Part shown: in pieces, positions 8,954 through 16,784 of the stretch
How the letters are laid out: each line of letters opens with the position of its first letter
Position numbering within the stretch: position 1 is the stretch's first letter
NCBI GenBank assembly: GCA_947501445.1
Contig: CANMVS010000015.1
Location: 1-64,000 of the forward strand
Length of the DNA stretch: 64,000 nucleotides
Source: an uncultured Rhizobiaceae group bacterium
Lineage (GTDB): Bacteria; Pseudomonadota; Alphaproteobacteria; Rhizobiales; Rhizobiaceae
Direction of reading: 5' to 3'
The notes under the pieces: model-generated
What the model was told of the DNA's origin: nothing
Databases searched by the model: none
Seen by the model: only the letters and a program-made list of their open reading frames with translations
Made by a program: the position numbers and the translations under genes

Positions 8954-9880
8954 CTATAAAGCGCGTTGCTTTTCAGGACCTTTGCCCTGATCAAGTTCGG
9001 TCAGTGCTGACCGTACGTTCCCTTTATGGTTATTCACAAGATGTGCGGCATGTGCCGGGCTGTCTGCCCCCGAAACCAGCAGAATTGCTGCCTTGACCGC
9101 ACCATCACAACGGTCGAGGCAGGATAGTGCCGTTGCCTCGTCGCAACCGCCAAGGTTCATGATGATGCCCGCTGCGCGGCTGCGCAGCTTGGCATTGTCG
9201 ACCGTCAGGTTGACCATATAGCCGTCAACAACATGCCCCAACTCAACCGCCATGAGGGTTGAGATCATATTGAGAGCAATTTTCTGCGCTGTTCCGGCAC
9301 CCATTCTCGTGGATCCGGCAACAAGTTCCGGTGGCGTTGCCAGTAATATTGCGGTATCGGCCTGATTAAGCAGCGGTGTGTTTTCATTGTTTGCGATTGC
9401 AATTGTTGCCGCGCCAATTTCCTTGGCTTTTTGCAGTGCAGCTACCGCATAGGGTGTGGAGCCGCTTGCCGATACGACGATTATGCAGTCCTTTGCCGAC
9501 AATCCGCTTTCGGCAACATCCTTTATCGCCAGTGCTGCATCATCTTCAGGGCCGCCGCGGAATGTGTCCAGCCACGGTTGGCCTCCGGCAAACAGGACGC
9601 GGATCTGGCTGCGCGCAATGCCGAAAGTGCCGGGCAGCTCAAGCGCGTCCGAAAGCGCCATAAGGCCTGAGCTTCCAGCGGCTGCGTAGGTAAGAACCCC
9701 GCCGGCCTGAATGGTTCTGGCAGCAACGCGTGCCGCAGCAATGATGGCTGGTGATGCATCAGGCAACGACTGAACAGCTTCGCTTTGCCCATCCACAATT
9801 GCAGACAGGATTTCGCGTGGATGTGCCAGATCCAGCCCCGCAGACTGACGATTCATGCTTTCAGTGCTCGATTTATGCAT
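8954..9880 (-). CDS. murQ: N-acetylmuramic acid 6-phosphate etherase
   Basis: Cleaves the D-lactyl ether of MurNAc-6-P to give GlcNAc-6-P and D-lactate, a step of cell-wall sugar recycling or uptake. The 308-aa protein is a single SIS domain with the family signature ELVAGSTRMGAGTAQK at about residues 186-201. The Gly-Ser-rich sugar-phosphate loop (AAAGSSGL) is near residue 66. The start at 9880 is supported by GGAGG five nt upstream; the longer form starting at 9907 lacks a site. First gene of the leftward operon, diverging from the kinase-gntR-SIS-nagA operon, so both halves of MurNAc-6-P to fructose-6-P conversion are side by side. A candidate operator copy lies at 9902-9919. Confidence 0.95.
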   Translation of the reverse strand: MHKSSTESMNRQSAGLDLAHPREILSAIVDGQSEAVQSLPDASPAIIAAARVAARTIQAGGVLTYAAAGSSGLMALSDALELPGTFGIARSQIRVLFAGGQPWLDTFRGGPEDDAALAIKDVAESGLSAKDCIIVVSASGSTPYAVAALQKAKEIGAATIAIANNENTPLLNQADTAILLATPPELVAGSTRMGAGTAQKIALNMISTLMAVELGHVVDGYMVNLTVDNAKLRSRAAGIIMNLGGCDEATALSCLDRCDGAVKAAILLVSGADSPAHAAHLVNNHKGNVRSALTELDQGKGPEKQRAL

Positions 9881-9901
9881 TCCTGCCTCCAAGCCCAATA
9901 A

Positions 9902-9919
9902 TGCCAAAAAAATACCAAT
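9902..9919 (-). promoter_or_regulatory. Candidate GntR/NagR-type operator, murQ side
   Basis: Read on the minus strand this is ATTGGTATTTTTTTGGCA. It matches the plus-strand site 10043-10060 (ATTGGTATTATGTTGCCA) at 15 of 18 positions. The half-site ATTGGTAT resembles operators of HutC-type GntR regulators of GlcNAc genes (NagR/YvoA). It lies 22 nt upstream of the murQ start. The binding protein is inferred to be the GntR encoded at 10946-11722. Confidence 0.55.
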
Positions 9920-10042
9920 TGTCCATACTGCCCGTCCTAAAATTAATGAATTGCGAAGGATGATTTTGTAAAATCTAGTAAAAACAACGTCTTGATAGGT
10001 TAATTATTTTTTTTCGTATTTCCACTTGGTTAATGGTACTTT

Positions 10043-10060
10043 ATTGGTATTATGTTGCCA
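10043..10060 (+). promoter_or_regulatory. Candidate GntR/NagR-type operator, kinase side
   Basis: ATTGGTATTATGTTGCCA lies 11 nt before the kinase start and is the partner of the minus-strand copy at 9902-9919. Additional TTGGT and TGGTA half-sites occur just upstream (10026-10040). Placement over the leader or transcription start fits repression by the downstream GntR protein. Confidence 0.55.
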
Positions 10061-10071
10061 GGGAGATTTCT

Positions 10072-10953
10072 ATGGCGCAATTTTTTATCGGCGTTGATGG
10101 TGGCGGAACCAGCTGCCGGGTGGCCTTGTCCAACGACAGGGGTATTGTGATTGGGCGTTCCGTGGGTGGTTCGGCCAATATATTGACGGATATGGAAGGT
10201 GCCATCGCAAATATTACCAAGGCGGCGCGATCGGCGTGTCTTTCTGCCGGTGTTGATTTTGAGGTTCTCTCGCACTGTGGTGCCGTCCTGGGTCTGGCGG
10301 GTGCAAATATCGCAACTGTTGCTGCAGAGGTATCCAGGCGGCTGCCGTTTTACCAATGTTCGATTGAAACAGACGCCTGCATAGCAGTTCATGGTGCCCT
10401 GGGTGCCGGTGATGGTGTCGTCGCCATATTGGGAACCGGTTCCGTTTTTTCATCAAAAAGGGGCGAGGCCGTTCACTCAATTGGAGGATGGGGTTTTGCC
10501 GTGGGTGATCAGGCGAGCGGCGCCTGGCTGGGTCGACGGCTGCTTGAAGACGTTTTGCTGGCAAATGATGGTGTTCGCAAGGGATCGCAACTGACACGGG
10601 ATACGCTGGCAGATTTTGGCAACAGCCCGGAAATGCTGGTGGAGGCTGCAAAAAGCTTTGTTCCTGGCGACTATGCTGCATTTGCGCCGCGTATCTTCGA
10701 GATGGCGCGGGATGGTGATTGCGTTGCTTTTGAATTGCTGCGCGCGGGTAGCGGTGCGATTGAGCAGGCGCTGGGCGTTTTGATGCGCGATGGTGATGAT
10801 CTGTGTCTGCTGGGTGGTCTTGGCGTGCCTTATCACCCGTGGCTGTCTGTTGATATTCAAGCCCGCATAAAAAAGCCGGTTGGGGATGCGCTCAATGGCG
10901 CATCACAAATGGCCATTGATCGGTTCAGTTATGTTGGAGATGTCCATGCATGA
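10072..10953 (+). CDS. BadF/BadG/BcrA/BcrD-type sugar kinase (GlcNAc/MurNAc kinase-like)
   Basis: ATP-dependent kinase of the ASKHA fold, 293 aa. The phosphate-1 loop FIGVDGGGTSCR is at residues 4-15, and further glycine-rich phosphate-binding segments (ILGTGSVF near residue 122, LLGGLG near 245) are present. N-acetylglucosamine kinases and the bacterial MurNAc kinase belong to this family. The start at 10072 is preceded by AGGGAGA. First gene of the rightward operon; it overlaps the GntR gene by 8 nt. It would supply the 6-phosphate substrates for MurQ and NagA, since the ABC importer delivers unphosphorylated sugar. GlcNAc versus MurNAc specificity cannot be decided here. Confidence 0.85.
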   Translation: MAQFFIGVDGGGTSCRVALSNDRGIVIGRSVGGSANILTDMEGAIANITKAARSACLSAGVDFEVLSHCGAVLGLAGANIATVAAEVSRRLPFYQCSIETDACIAVHGALGAGDGVVAILGTGSVFSSKRGEAVHSIGGWGFAVGDQASGAWLGRRLLEDVLLANDGVRKGSQLTRDTLADFGNSPEMLVEAAKSFVPGDYAAFAPRIFEMARDGDCVAFELLRAGSGAIEQALGVLMRDGDDLCLLGGLGVPYHPWLSVDIQARIKKPVGDALNGASQMAIDRFSYVGDVHA

Positions 10954-11722
10954 CAGGTTTCAAGGGATATTTGCTGGCGCAAATGTGCAGGCAGAGGGGC
11001 GCGGACCGCTTTATCTGAAACTGCGCAGCCGTGTTGAACGGGCGATCAGCGATGGCGTGCTGTCACACGGGGATGCGCTGCCATCAGAGCGTGACATTGC
11101 AGATATTGCTGATGTGTCGCGGGTAACGGTACGCAAGGCAGTACAGGATCTTGTCAAGGATGGGATTCTTGTTCAGCGTCACGGTTCTGGCACATTTGTC
11201 TCCAGACCGGTCGCGCGTGTCGAACAGCCATTGTCACGGTTGACCTCATTTACCGAAGATATGTCGCGGCGTGGCTGGAAAGCGCGATCCGAATGGTTGA
11301 CGCGCGGGTTGTTCTCGCCGTCGCCGGAAGAAATGGTGGCACTGGGCATGGCGCCGGGCGATGAGGTCGTGCGCATTGACCGGCTGCGGGTTGCCGATGA
11401 TTTACCGCTGGCCATTGAGCGCGCCTCCATATCTTCCGCAATGCTGCCCAATCCGATGTTGGTTGAAACGTCGCTCTATGCGGCGCTGGAAATTACCGGG
11501 TATCGGCCTGTTCGGGCGTTGCAGCGCATATCAGCGACCAACCTGCGCGGCGAAGATGCCGCATTGCTGCAGGTTGAAGCGGGCCATGCTGGATTGCGTA
11601 TAGAACGCATTTCCTACTTGCAATCGGGCCGGGTTGTCGAATTTACACGGTCGCTCTACCGCGGTGATGCCTATGATTTTGTTGCGGAGCTGACCATTGC
11701 AAAAAGTGAGCGGGACGGTTGA
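10946..11722 (+). CDS. GntR-family regulator, HutC subfamily (UTRA domain)
   Basis: DNA-binding regulator of 258 aa. The N-terminal winged helix (about residues 22-90) contains LPSERDIADIADVSRVTVRKA and a wing ending in RHGSGTFV. The C-terminal UTRA effector domain (about 110-250) contains the typical ending in which FTRSLYRGDAYDF appears. Relatives such as NagR/YvoA and DasR sense GlcNAc-6-P or GlcN-6-P. The start at 10946 has GGAG six nt upstream; in-frame ATGs at 10931 and 10940 are alternatives. Located between kinase and deaminase genes, it probably controls both divergent operons through the sites at 9902 and 10043. Confidence 0.9.
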   Translation: MHDRFQGIFAGANVQAEGRGPLYLKLRSRVERAISDGVLSHGDALPSERDIADIADVSRVTVRKAVQDLVKDGILVQRHGSGTFVSRPVARVEQPLSRLTSFTEDMSRRGWKARSEWLTRGLFSPSPEEMVALGMAPGDEVVRIDRLRVADDLPLAIERASISSAMLPNPMLVETSLYAALEITGYRPVRALQRISATNLRGEDAALLQVEAGHAGLRIERISYLQSGRVVEFTRSLYRGDAYDFVAELTIAKSERDG

Positions 11723-11728
11723 GGGCAA

Positions 11729-12793
11729 GTGCCTTCAGCGACCGCATTAAAGGATAATACATTGACAAGAATGCGCAGTGAAATTGATGAAATACCGTTG
11801 GCGGCCCAAAGGCTGGTTGAGGCCTTTGCGCCGCAGGCGGATGCAATAGGTGAAAGACTTCGAGAGCAGGACCCCCGATTTATCTCGACAATTGCGCGCG
11901 GTTCTTCTGATCACGCTGCCGCATTTTTGAAATATGCGATTGAATTGCACACCGGTTTGCCCGTTGCCTCGCTGGGTCCATCCATCGCGTCGATCTATCA
12001 CACCAAACTGGTGCTTGATCACTCCTTGTGTTTTTCAATTTCTCAATCCGGCAGAAGTCCCGATATTGTTGCCATGCAAAAGGCTGCAGGGGCAGGTGGT
12101 GCCCTTACCGTATCAATGACAAATATGGCCGGTTCGCCTCTGGCAGATGACAGTGACCTGGCCATTGATATCAATGCGGGCGCGGAAATCGGTGTGGCGG
12201 CAACCAAAACCTACGTCAATTCGGTTTTGGCTGGTCTGCTGGTTCTGGCGGCCTGGACGCACGATGGTGAATTGATGAATGCCTTGAAGCACTTGCCGAA
12301 ACATCTTGAAGCGGCCGTCTCGAAAGACTGGCAGAGCCTTGCAGGTGCATTGGGATCGGACAGGACGCAGGAGGGATCACTCTATATCATTGGCCGCGGA
12401 CCGACGCTGGCCATCGCTTTTGAAGCCGCTCTCAAATTCAAGGAGACCTGCAATTTGCATGCGGAAGCCTATAGTGCAGCGGAATTATTGCACGGTCCGG
12501 TTTCGCTTGTAGGACCTGGCTTTCCCGTGCTTGCCCTTGCTGCGCGGGATGCAGCTGAGGCATCCATTGTCGCCACCGCAGACCGTCTGGCCACGGACGG
12601 TGCTTCGGTTCACATAACCTCAGATAAGGCCATGGCCGCCAACAATTTGGTATTTGTGGATACCGGACATCCATTGACCGACGCGCTCGCGCTCATTGTG
12701 CCTTTTTACGGATTGGTTGAAATGCTGGCGCGCAAAAGAGGTCTGGACCCGGATAAACCGGTAAATTTGAAGAAAGTGACTGAAACCGTATGA
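11729..12793 (+). CDS. Double-SIS glucosamine-6-phosphate deaminase/isomerase-like protein
   Basis: A 354-aa protein related to the isomerase half of GlmS, with two SIS domains: the first with IARGSSDHAA (about residues 50-59) and SISQSGRSPD (about 95-104), the second with IIGRGPTLAIAFEAALKFKE (about 215-234) and the HAEAY...LLHGP segment. It lacks the glutaminase domain. Such stand-alone proteins act as NagB-II deaminases, converting GlcN-6-P to fructose-6-P and ammonia. No classical NagB is seen, so this is the likely final step after NagA. The start is uncertain: GTG 11729 follows GAGG, TTG 11762 follows AAGGA, and ATG 11771 is also possible. The stop overlaps nagA by 4 nt. Confidence 0.88.
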   Translation: MPSATALKDNTLTRMRSEIDEIPLAAQRLVEAFAPQADAIGERLREQDPRFISTIARGSSDHAAAFLKYAIELHTGLPVASLGPSIASIYHTKLVLDHSLCFSISQSGRSPDIVAMQKAAGAGGALTVSMTNMAGSPLADDSDLAIDINAGAEIGVAATKTYVNSVLAGLLVLAAWTHDGELMNALKHLPKHLEAAVSKDWQSLAGALGSDRTQEGSLYIIGRGPTLAIAFEAALKFKETCNLHAEAYSAAELLHGPVSLVGPGFPVLALAARDAAEASIVATADRLATDGASVHITSDKAMAANNLVFVDTGHPLTDALALIVPFYGLVEMLARKRGLDPDKPVNLKKVTETV

Positions 12794-13944
12794 GCCGGTC
12801 AACTGCAATAAGTGCACCCAGAGTTTTTGATGGCCACAGTTGGCATGCTGATTGCGTCATCGTCCTTGATGGACAAAGGGTCACACAGCTGATGCCAAGG
12901 TCTGCGCTGTCCTCTGACATTGACTGTCTGGAATTGGATTACGGCTTTCTGGCACCGGGCTTCATTGATCTGCAGGTAAACGGCGGCGGCGGGGTCTTGC
13001 TCAACAATGATCCAAGCGTTGCTGCCATCAGACGCATCTGCAAAGCGCATGCACAATTTGGCACAACGGCGCTGTTGCCAACCCTGATCACCGATACGCC
13101 CGAGATTATGGCAACGACCATATCTGCGGCTGCCAGCGCCGTTGCGCAGAATGTGCCCGGTTGTCTTGGGCTGCATCTAGAGGGTCCCCACCTGTCACGG
13201 ACAAGGCGGGGCGCGCATGATTCCGATCTCGTGCGACCGGCTAATGATGCAGATATTGCCAATCTGATTGCCGCCCATGATAATGTCGGCAATCTGCTGG
13301 TGACGATGGCACCTGAAAGTGTCAATGGAGCGCAAATTGGCCAACTGGCACAGGCCGGTGTGCGGGTCAGTCTTGGTCACAGCGATGCCGGTTGCGCGGA
13401 GGCTACTGTGCTGATGCGATCCGGCGCGGCAATGGTAACGCATTTATTCAATGCCATGAGCCCACTCGGACACCGCGAACCGGGAATGGTTGGCGCTGCG
13501 TTGTCTGAACCGGGCATTTATGCCGGTATCATTGCAGACGGTATTCATGTTGATCCTGTTTCCATGCAAATCGCCCTGCGTGCAAAACAGGAACCTGGCC
13601 AGATATTTCTGGTGACCGATGCCATGTCTACAATTGGCAGCGACCAAACATCCTTTACGCTCAACGGACGCACGGTCTACCGCGCTGATGGGCGATTGAC
13701 CCTGGAAAATGGCACACTTGCGGGCGCTGATATCGACATGGTCTCATCCGTGCGCAACATGCACACGATGGTAGGGCTTCCGTTGGAGGAAACACTGCGG
13801 ATGGCCTCGATCTATCCGGCCAGAGCAATGAACGTGGACGCTCAATATGGATGGATCGGTGCCGGGAGCAGAGCAGACATTATTTGCCTGTCCGATGATC
13901 TGGATGTGCGCAACGTGTGGATCGGCGGTATGGAAATCGCCTAA
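12790..13944 (+). CDS. nagA: N-acetylglucosamine-6-phosphate deacetylase
   Basis: Hydrolyses GlcNAc-6-P to GlcN-6-P and acetate. The 384-aa amidohydrolase-fold protein carries family signatures: GFIDLQVNGGGG (about residues 56-67), the metal-site HLEGPHLS near 124, GHSDAG near 197, THLFNAMSPLGHREPG near 218, and the catalytic Asp in LVTDAMST near 276. Translation is coupled to the upstream SIS gene by an ATGA overlap. Together with MurQ, the kinase and the SIS deaminase it completes the route from MurNAc/GlcNAc to fructose-6-P. Confidence 0.96.
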   Translation: MSRSTAISAPRVFDGHSWHADCVIVLDGQRVTQLMPRSALSSDIDCLELDYGFLAPGFIDLQVNGGGGVLLNNDPSVAAIRRICKAHAQFGTTALLPTLITDTPEIMATTISAAASAVAQNVPGCLGLHLEGPHLSRTRRGAHDSDLVRPANDADIANLIAAHDNVGNLLVTMAPESVNGAQIGQLAQAGVRVSLGHSDAGCAEATVLMRSGAAMVTHLFNAMSPLGHREPGMVGAALSEPGIYAGIIADGIHVDPVSMQIALRAKQEPGQIFLVTDAMSTIGSDQTSFTLNGRTVYRADGRLTLENGTLAGADIDMVSSVRNMHTMVGLPLEETLRMASIYPARAMNVDAQYGWIGAGSRADIICLSDDLDVRNVWIGGMEIA

Positions 13945-14068
13945 TACAGCCACCCGGCAAATCGTTATCCATGAACGGCCAATATCTGATCAGACCTGAT
14001 CGACGACGCAGACCTTGAATGCAAAATGCAGAGTGCGTACAACGTGCCTTTACAATTGCATTTGAACA

Positions 14069-14788
14069 TTGGACGGCGCAGTGGTGGTTGGTGAGGAAAC
14101 GAATTTGGATCGGCGCAGGGGATTTGGTGCGCTCAATGTATTTGAAAAGCTCAGAGATGAAATTCTGTCGCTTGAACTGGAGCCGGGTCAACTGATTGAT
14201 GAGGCCAGTCTGGCGAAGCGCTTTAATGTATCCCGCTCGCCCATTCGCGAAGCGCTGGTTCGGCTGGGGTCGGAGAGGCTGGTTAAAACCCTGCCAAACA
14301 AGGGAACGATCGTTGCGCCGCTCAATCTTGAAGAATTTCCCAATTATGTGGATGCATTGGACCTCATTCAACGGGTTGTGACACGCCTTGCTGCGGAGCA
14401 CCGAACGGAACGTGATCTGGAACAGATCAAATCACTTCAGGTGCATTTTGTTAACAGTGTCACCGGCAATGATGCGCTGGCGATGATCCACAGCAACCGT
14501 GAGTTTCACGCAGCGATTGGTGATGCGGGCGGAAATCGGATATTTGCTGATACCTATCGCCGGATACTGGATGAGGGCCGCCGCACACTGCGGCTTTATT
14601 TCAGATCCTATGACGATAAATTGCCCAGTGAATTGGGGCAGGCGCACAATAATATCATCCATGCCATCGAAATTCAGGACCCGGATCTGGCTGAGAAACT
14701 GGCCCATGAACATGCGGTACAGGTACACCAGCGCTTCGTCGATTATATCAGCAAGCGCAGTGTGACTAATTTAAGCTTAACTTACTAA
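14069..14788 (+). CDS. GntR-family regulator, FadR subfamily (FCD domain)
   Basis: Regulator of up to 239 aa. A winged helix at about residues 23-85 contains LIDEASLAKRFNVSRSPIREA. An all-helical FCD ligand domain follows, with the metal-type residues in HSNREFHAAIG and later histidines (AHNNIIHAI, HEHAVQVHQ). TTG 14069 gives the longest form; TTG 14105, preceded by GAGGA, is an equally good start. It stands alone between nagA and a repeat element that begins at the base right after its stop. Its target is unknown: neighbours on both sides have their own regulators. Confidence 0.88.
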   Translation: MDGAVVVGEETNLDRRRGFGALNVFEKLRDEILSLELEPGQLIDEASLAKRFNVSRSPIREALVRLGSERLVKTLPNKGTIVAPLNLEEFPNYVDALDLIQRVVTRLAAEHRTERDLEQIKSLQVHFVNSVTGNDALAMIHSNREFHAAIGDAGGNRIFADTYRRILDEGRRTLRLYFRSYDDKLPSELGQAHNNIIHAIEIQDPDLAEKLAHEHAVQVHQRFVDYISKRSVTNLSLTY

Positions 14789-14890
14789 GACCGTTTCACG
14801 TTTTGTCAGAAACGGGACAACGGTGCTGGCCTTTGATTTTTGTTGATGCATTCAGGTTTTGCCGATTTCGTCAAATCCCGAATTGCCTAA
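14789..14890 (+). repeat. Dispersed ~100-bp two-palindrome element, copy A
   Basis: Module 1 (14789-14824) contains CCGTTTC paired with GAAACGG. Module 2 (14851-14882) is the TTCAGGTTTTG palindrome, here with a decayed right arm (CAAATCCCGAA). It is nearly identical along its length to copies at 29155-29255 (inverted) and 35865-35965. It starts immediately after the TAA of the GntR gene and can act as its transcript end. Confidence 0.85.
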
Positions 14891-15137
14891 GGACCTGATG
14901 CATCTGGTTCAAATAGTGAACCAGAAATGAACGTTCATTCAAAGAAATATGTATTTTGGCGCTGAACGGACAAAATTTGGCGTGCAAAAAAAAGAATATC
15001 TATCGCTATTTCGTGTAATAAGTGTACATAATGTATTCGGAAATCTGGTAGTGCGAGTCGCTGCCTGATAGCCCAGCTGGGGTGGCCGATCGCGCCTGGC
15101 CACCCCATTTGGGTCCGGAGAAAATTTATCTTCCCTT
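14891..15137. other. Intergenic remainder with one strong hairpin
   Basis: Between repeat copy A and the ASPIC gene there is AT-rich sequence with no supported open frame, then the inverted repeat listed at 15079-15106. No RNA gene fold such as a tRNA cloverleaf was recognised. Confidence 0.5.
15079..15106 (-). terminator. Hairpin downstream of the ASPIC/cytochrome operon
   Basis: A perfect 9-bp stem, GGGGTGGCC (15079-15087) with GGCCACCCC (15098-15106), and a 10-nt loop. It lies 31 nt beyond the stop of the leftward operon. There is no U-tract, so it may be a 3'-end stabiliser or a weak terminator. Confidence 0.4.
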
Positions 15138-16784
15138 TCACGGATACCAATAGCGCGCTTCGTCATCACCGCGCCTGATAATCACAAAATTATTGGCAAA
15201 GACACGGTAGGCCGGGCTCCATTCGCCGTCCGGCCATTGCACTCTGATCTGGGCCCGTTCGGCAACGCCTGTACCCACATGGATGAAGCCCGCATGGCCC
15301 GAGGCATGGCCGCCGCCGGATTGTATTTTGCGCAGCCTGGTTGTGTTGCCGGATTTGATCTGGATGGTCGCGCCGACCGCATTAATATTGGCACCATTTT
15401 GCTGCAGTTCGATCTGCAGCCAGTTGCCCATGGGACGGGTACCCCAATGGGTGCGAGCGCCGCGGTTGTGAAAGACGCTGACCGGTGCTTCGCGATTGAC
15501 GACGACCAAATCAAGGTTTCCGTCCATGTCAAAATCTGCAACGACTGCACCGCGGCCGCGCCGATCGAGATCGATACCAGCCTGTGTGCCGACTTCGCGG
15601 AATGTACCATCGTGTTGTCCCAGCAGCAGATTGTCCGGGTCGTAGGCTGCAAATTCCGGCATTTTCTCAACATTGCCCTTGGCGATGAAGAGATCAAGAT
15701 TGCCATCATTGTTGAAATCGGCGAACTCGGAATGCCAGCCGGTCGATGGTTTGAGGTCACTTCCGGTATAGGGGCGATGTGCCGTGGCGTTCCGCTCAAA
15801 AGCTATGTCGCGGTAGACCGGGCGGCCTTCTTCGGCTTCCTCATCCAGGGTCTGCAGCTTGGTATCGCCCATGGAAGTCAAGGCATATTCAGGGTAGCCG
15901 TCTGCATTGATGTCGCCCTCCGCGATGCCCATTCCCCAGATGTTTACCCGTTTCCAACCGTCAGCCCTTCGATAAAGGCGGGCTGGTTTGGCCGGATCGA
16001 CGCGCCACATTTGTTCTTCACCATCACGATAATAATGCCGATCATTGGTTATGCGCAGGGCAGGGGTGCCGGACCGGTTCCAGTCGGTAAATATCATTGA
16101 CAGGGCGCAGTGACCGGGCGTCAGCACTTGCGGATCGCCGTAGTCAGGCAAATCATTGTCCGTTGGACGAAACAACTGGTTGTCGTGGCACGTGCCCCAG
16201 GGAGAACCGGGGGCTGAACGGTCGACATAATTGCCGAAGGCAAGCGTTGGAAAGGATTTGTCCTTCTCAAAGGTTGCAGCAAAGGCCGTTGTCCAGTCGC
16301 GCCCGCCGTCGAACGAAAACTCCCTGTTGGCACTGGAAAAGCTGCAATTCGGACCGCCTTTCAAAACAATGTTTTTACCGACGCGCAGCAGGACCACATC
16401 CTTGTGGCCGTCATTATTGATATCGATCGGATAAATGCCGGTCACCTTTTCAAGGTCTTTGGCATTGATATCAATCGGTATTGGCTGGAACGCCAGTTTG
16501 TTTGACCCGGCACTTTGATTGACGAACAACTGTACTGTGGCAATGCCCCCGGCAATCATGAGATCAGGGTAACGATCCTGATTGCAATCAAATGATGCAG
16601 CACCACCACCAACGAAATATTCCCAGGGACCGCCGTAGGTATGGTCGATGCCAGCATTGCCTGCCTGTTCGTTCATCACGGGAATGTCCATGCCGTTGGG
16701 CTCGTCCGCATGCGCCGCTTTCAACGTTGGCTGGCCGGTGACTATCAGGAGTGCTGTCATGAGAAGGGGGGCGGTGTTTTTCAT
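15138..16784 (-). CDS. FG-GAP/VCBS repeat protein with ASPIC/UnbV domain
   Basis: Secreted or periplasmic protein of 548 aa with a signal peptide (hydrophobic core about residues 6-17, cleavage near AHA at 24-26). Several FG-GAP/VCBS blades with DxDxDG-like calcium sites follow (DCNQDRYPD, DINNDGHKD, DINADGYPE, DFNNDGNLD, DFDMDGNLD), predicting a beta-propeller. The C-terminus is an ASPIC/UnbV domain (about 450-540, with VQWPDGEWS). The family resembles CRTAC1-like propellers; no enzyme activity is established for it. It overlaps the upstream di-heme cytochrome by 4 nt, so the two products probably act together in the periplasm. Confidence 0.85.
   Translation of the reverse strand: MKNTAPLLMTALLIVTGQPTLKAAHADEPNGMDIPVMNEQAGNAGIDHTYGGPWEYFVGGGAASFDCNQDRYPDLMIAGGIATVQLFVNQSAGSNKLAFQPIPIDINAKDLEKVTGIYPIDINNDGHKDVVLLRVGKNIVLKGGPNCSFSSANREFSFDGGRDWTTAFAATFEKDKSFPTLAFGNYVDRSAPGSPWGTCHDNQLFRPTDNDLPDYGDPQVLTPGHCALSMIFTDWNRSGTPALRITNDRHYYRDGEEQMWRVDPAKPARLYRRADGWKRVNIWGMGIAEGDINADGYPEYALTSMGDTKLQTLDEEAEEGRPVYRDIAFERNATAHRPYTGSDLKPSTGWHSEFADFNNDGNLDLFIAKGNVEKMPEFAAYDPDNLLLGQHDGTFREVGTQAGIDLDRRGRGAVVADFDMDGNLDLVVVNREAPVSVFHNRGARTHWGTRPMGNWLQIELQQNGANINAVGATIQIKSGNTTRLRKIQSGGGHASGHAGFIHVGTGVAERAQIRVQWPDGEWSPAYRVFANNFVIIRRGDDEARYWYP

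Noticed and set aside
14891-15137. Possible RNA gene in the gap before the ASPIC gene
   Set aside because: Only a simple 9-bp hairpin was found; no cloverleaf, riboswitch core or conserved RNA motif could be recognised.
15237-16100. A 287-codon plus-strand open frame
   Set aside because: It is antisense to the FG-GAP/ASPIC gene. The repeat and ASPIC motifs are on the minus strand.
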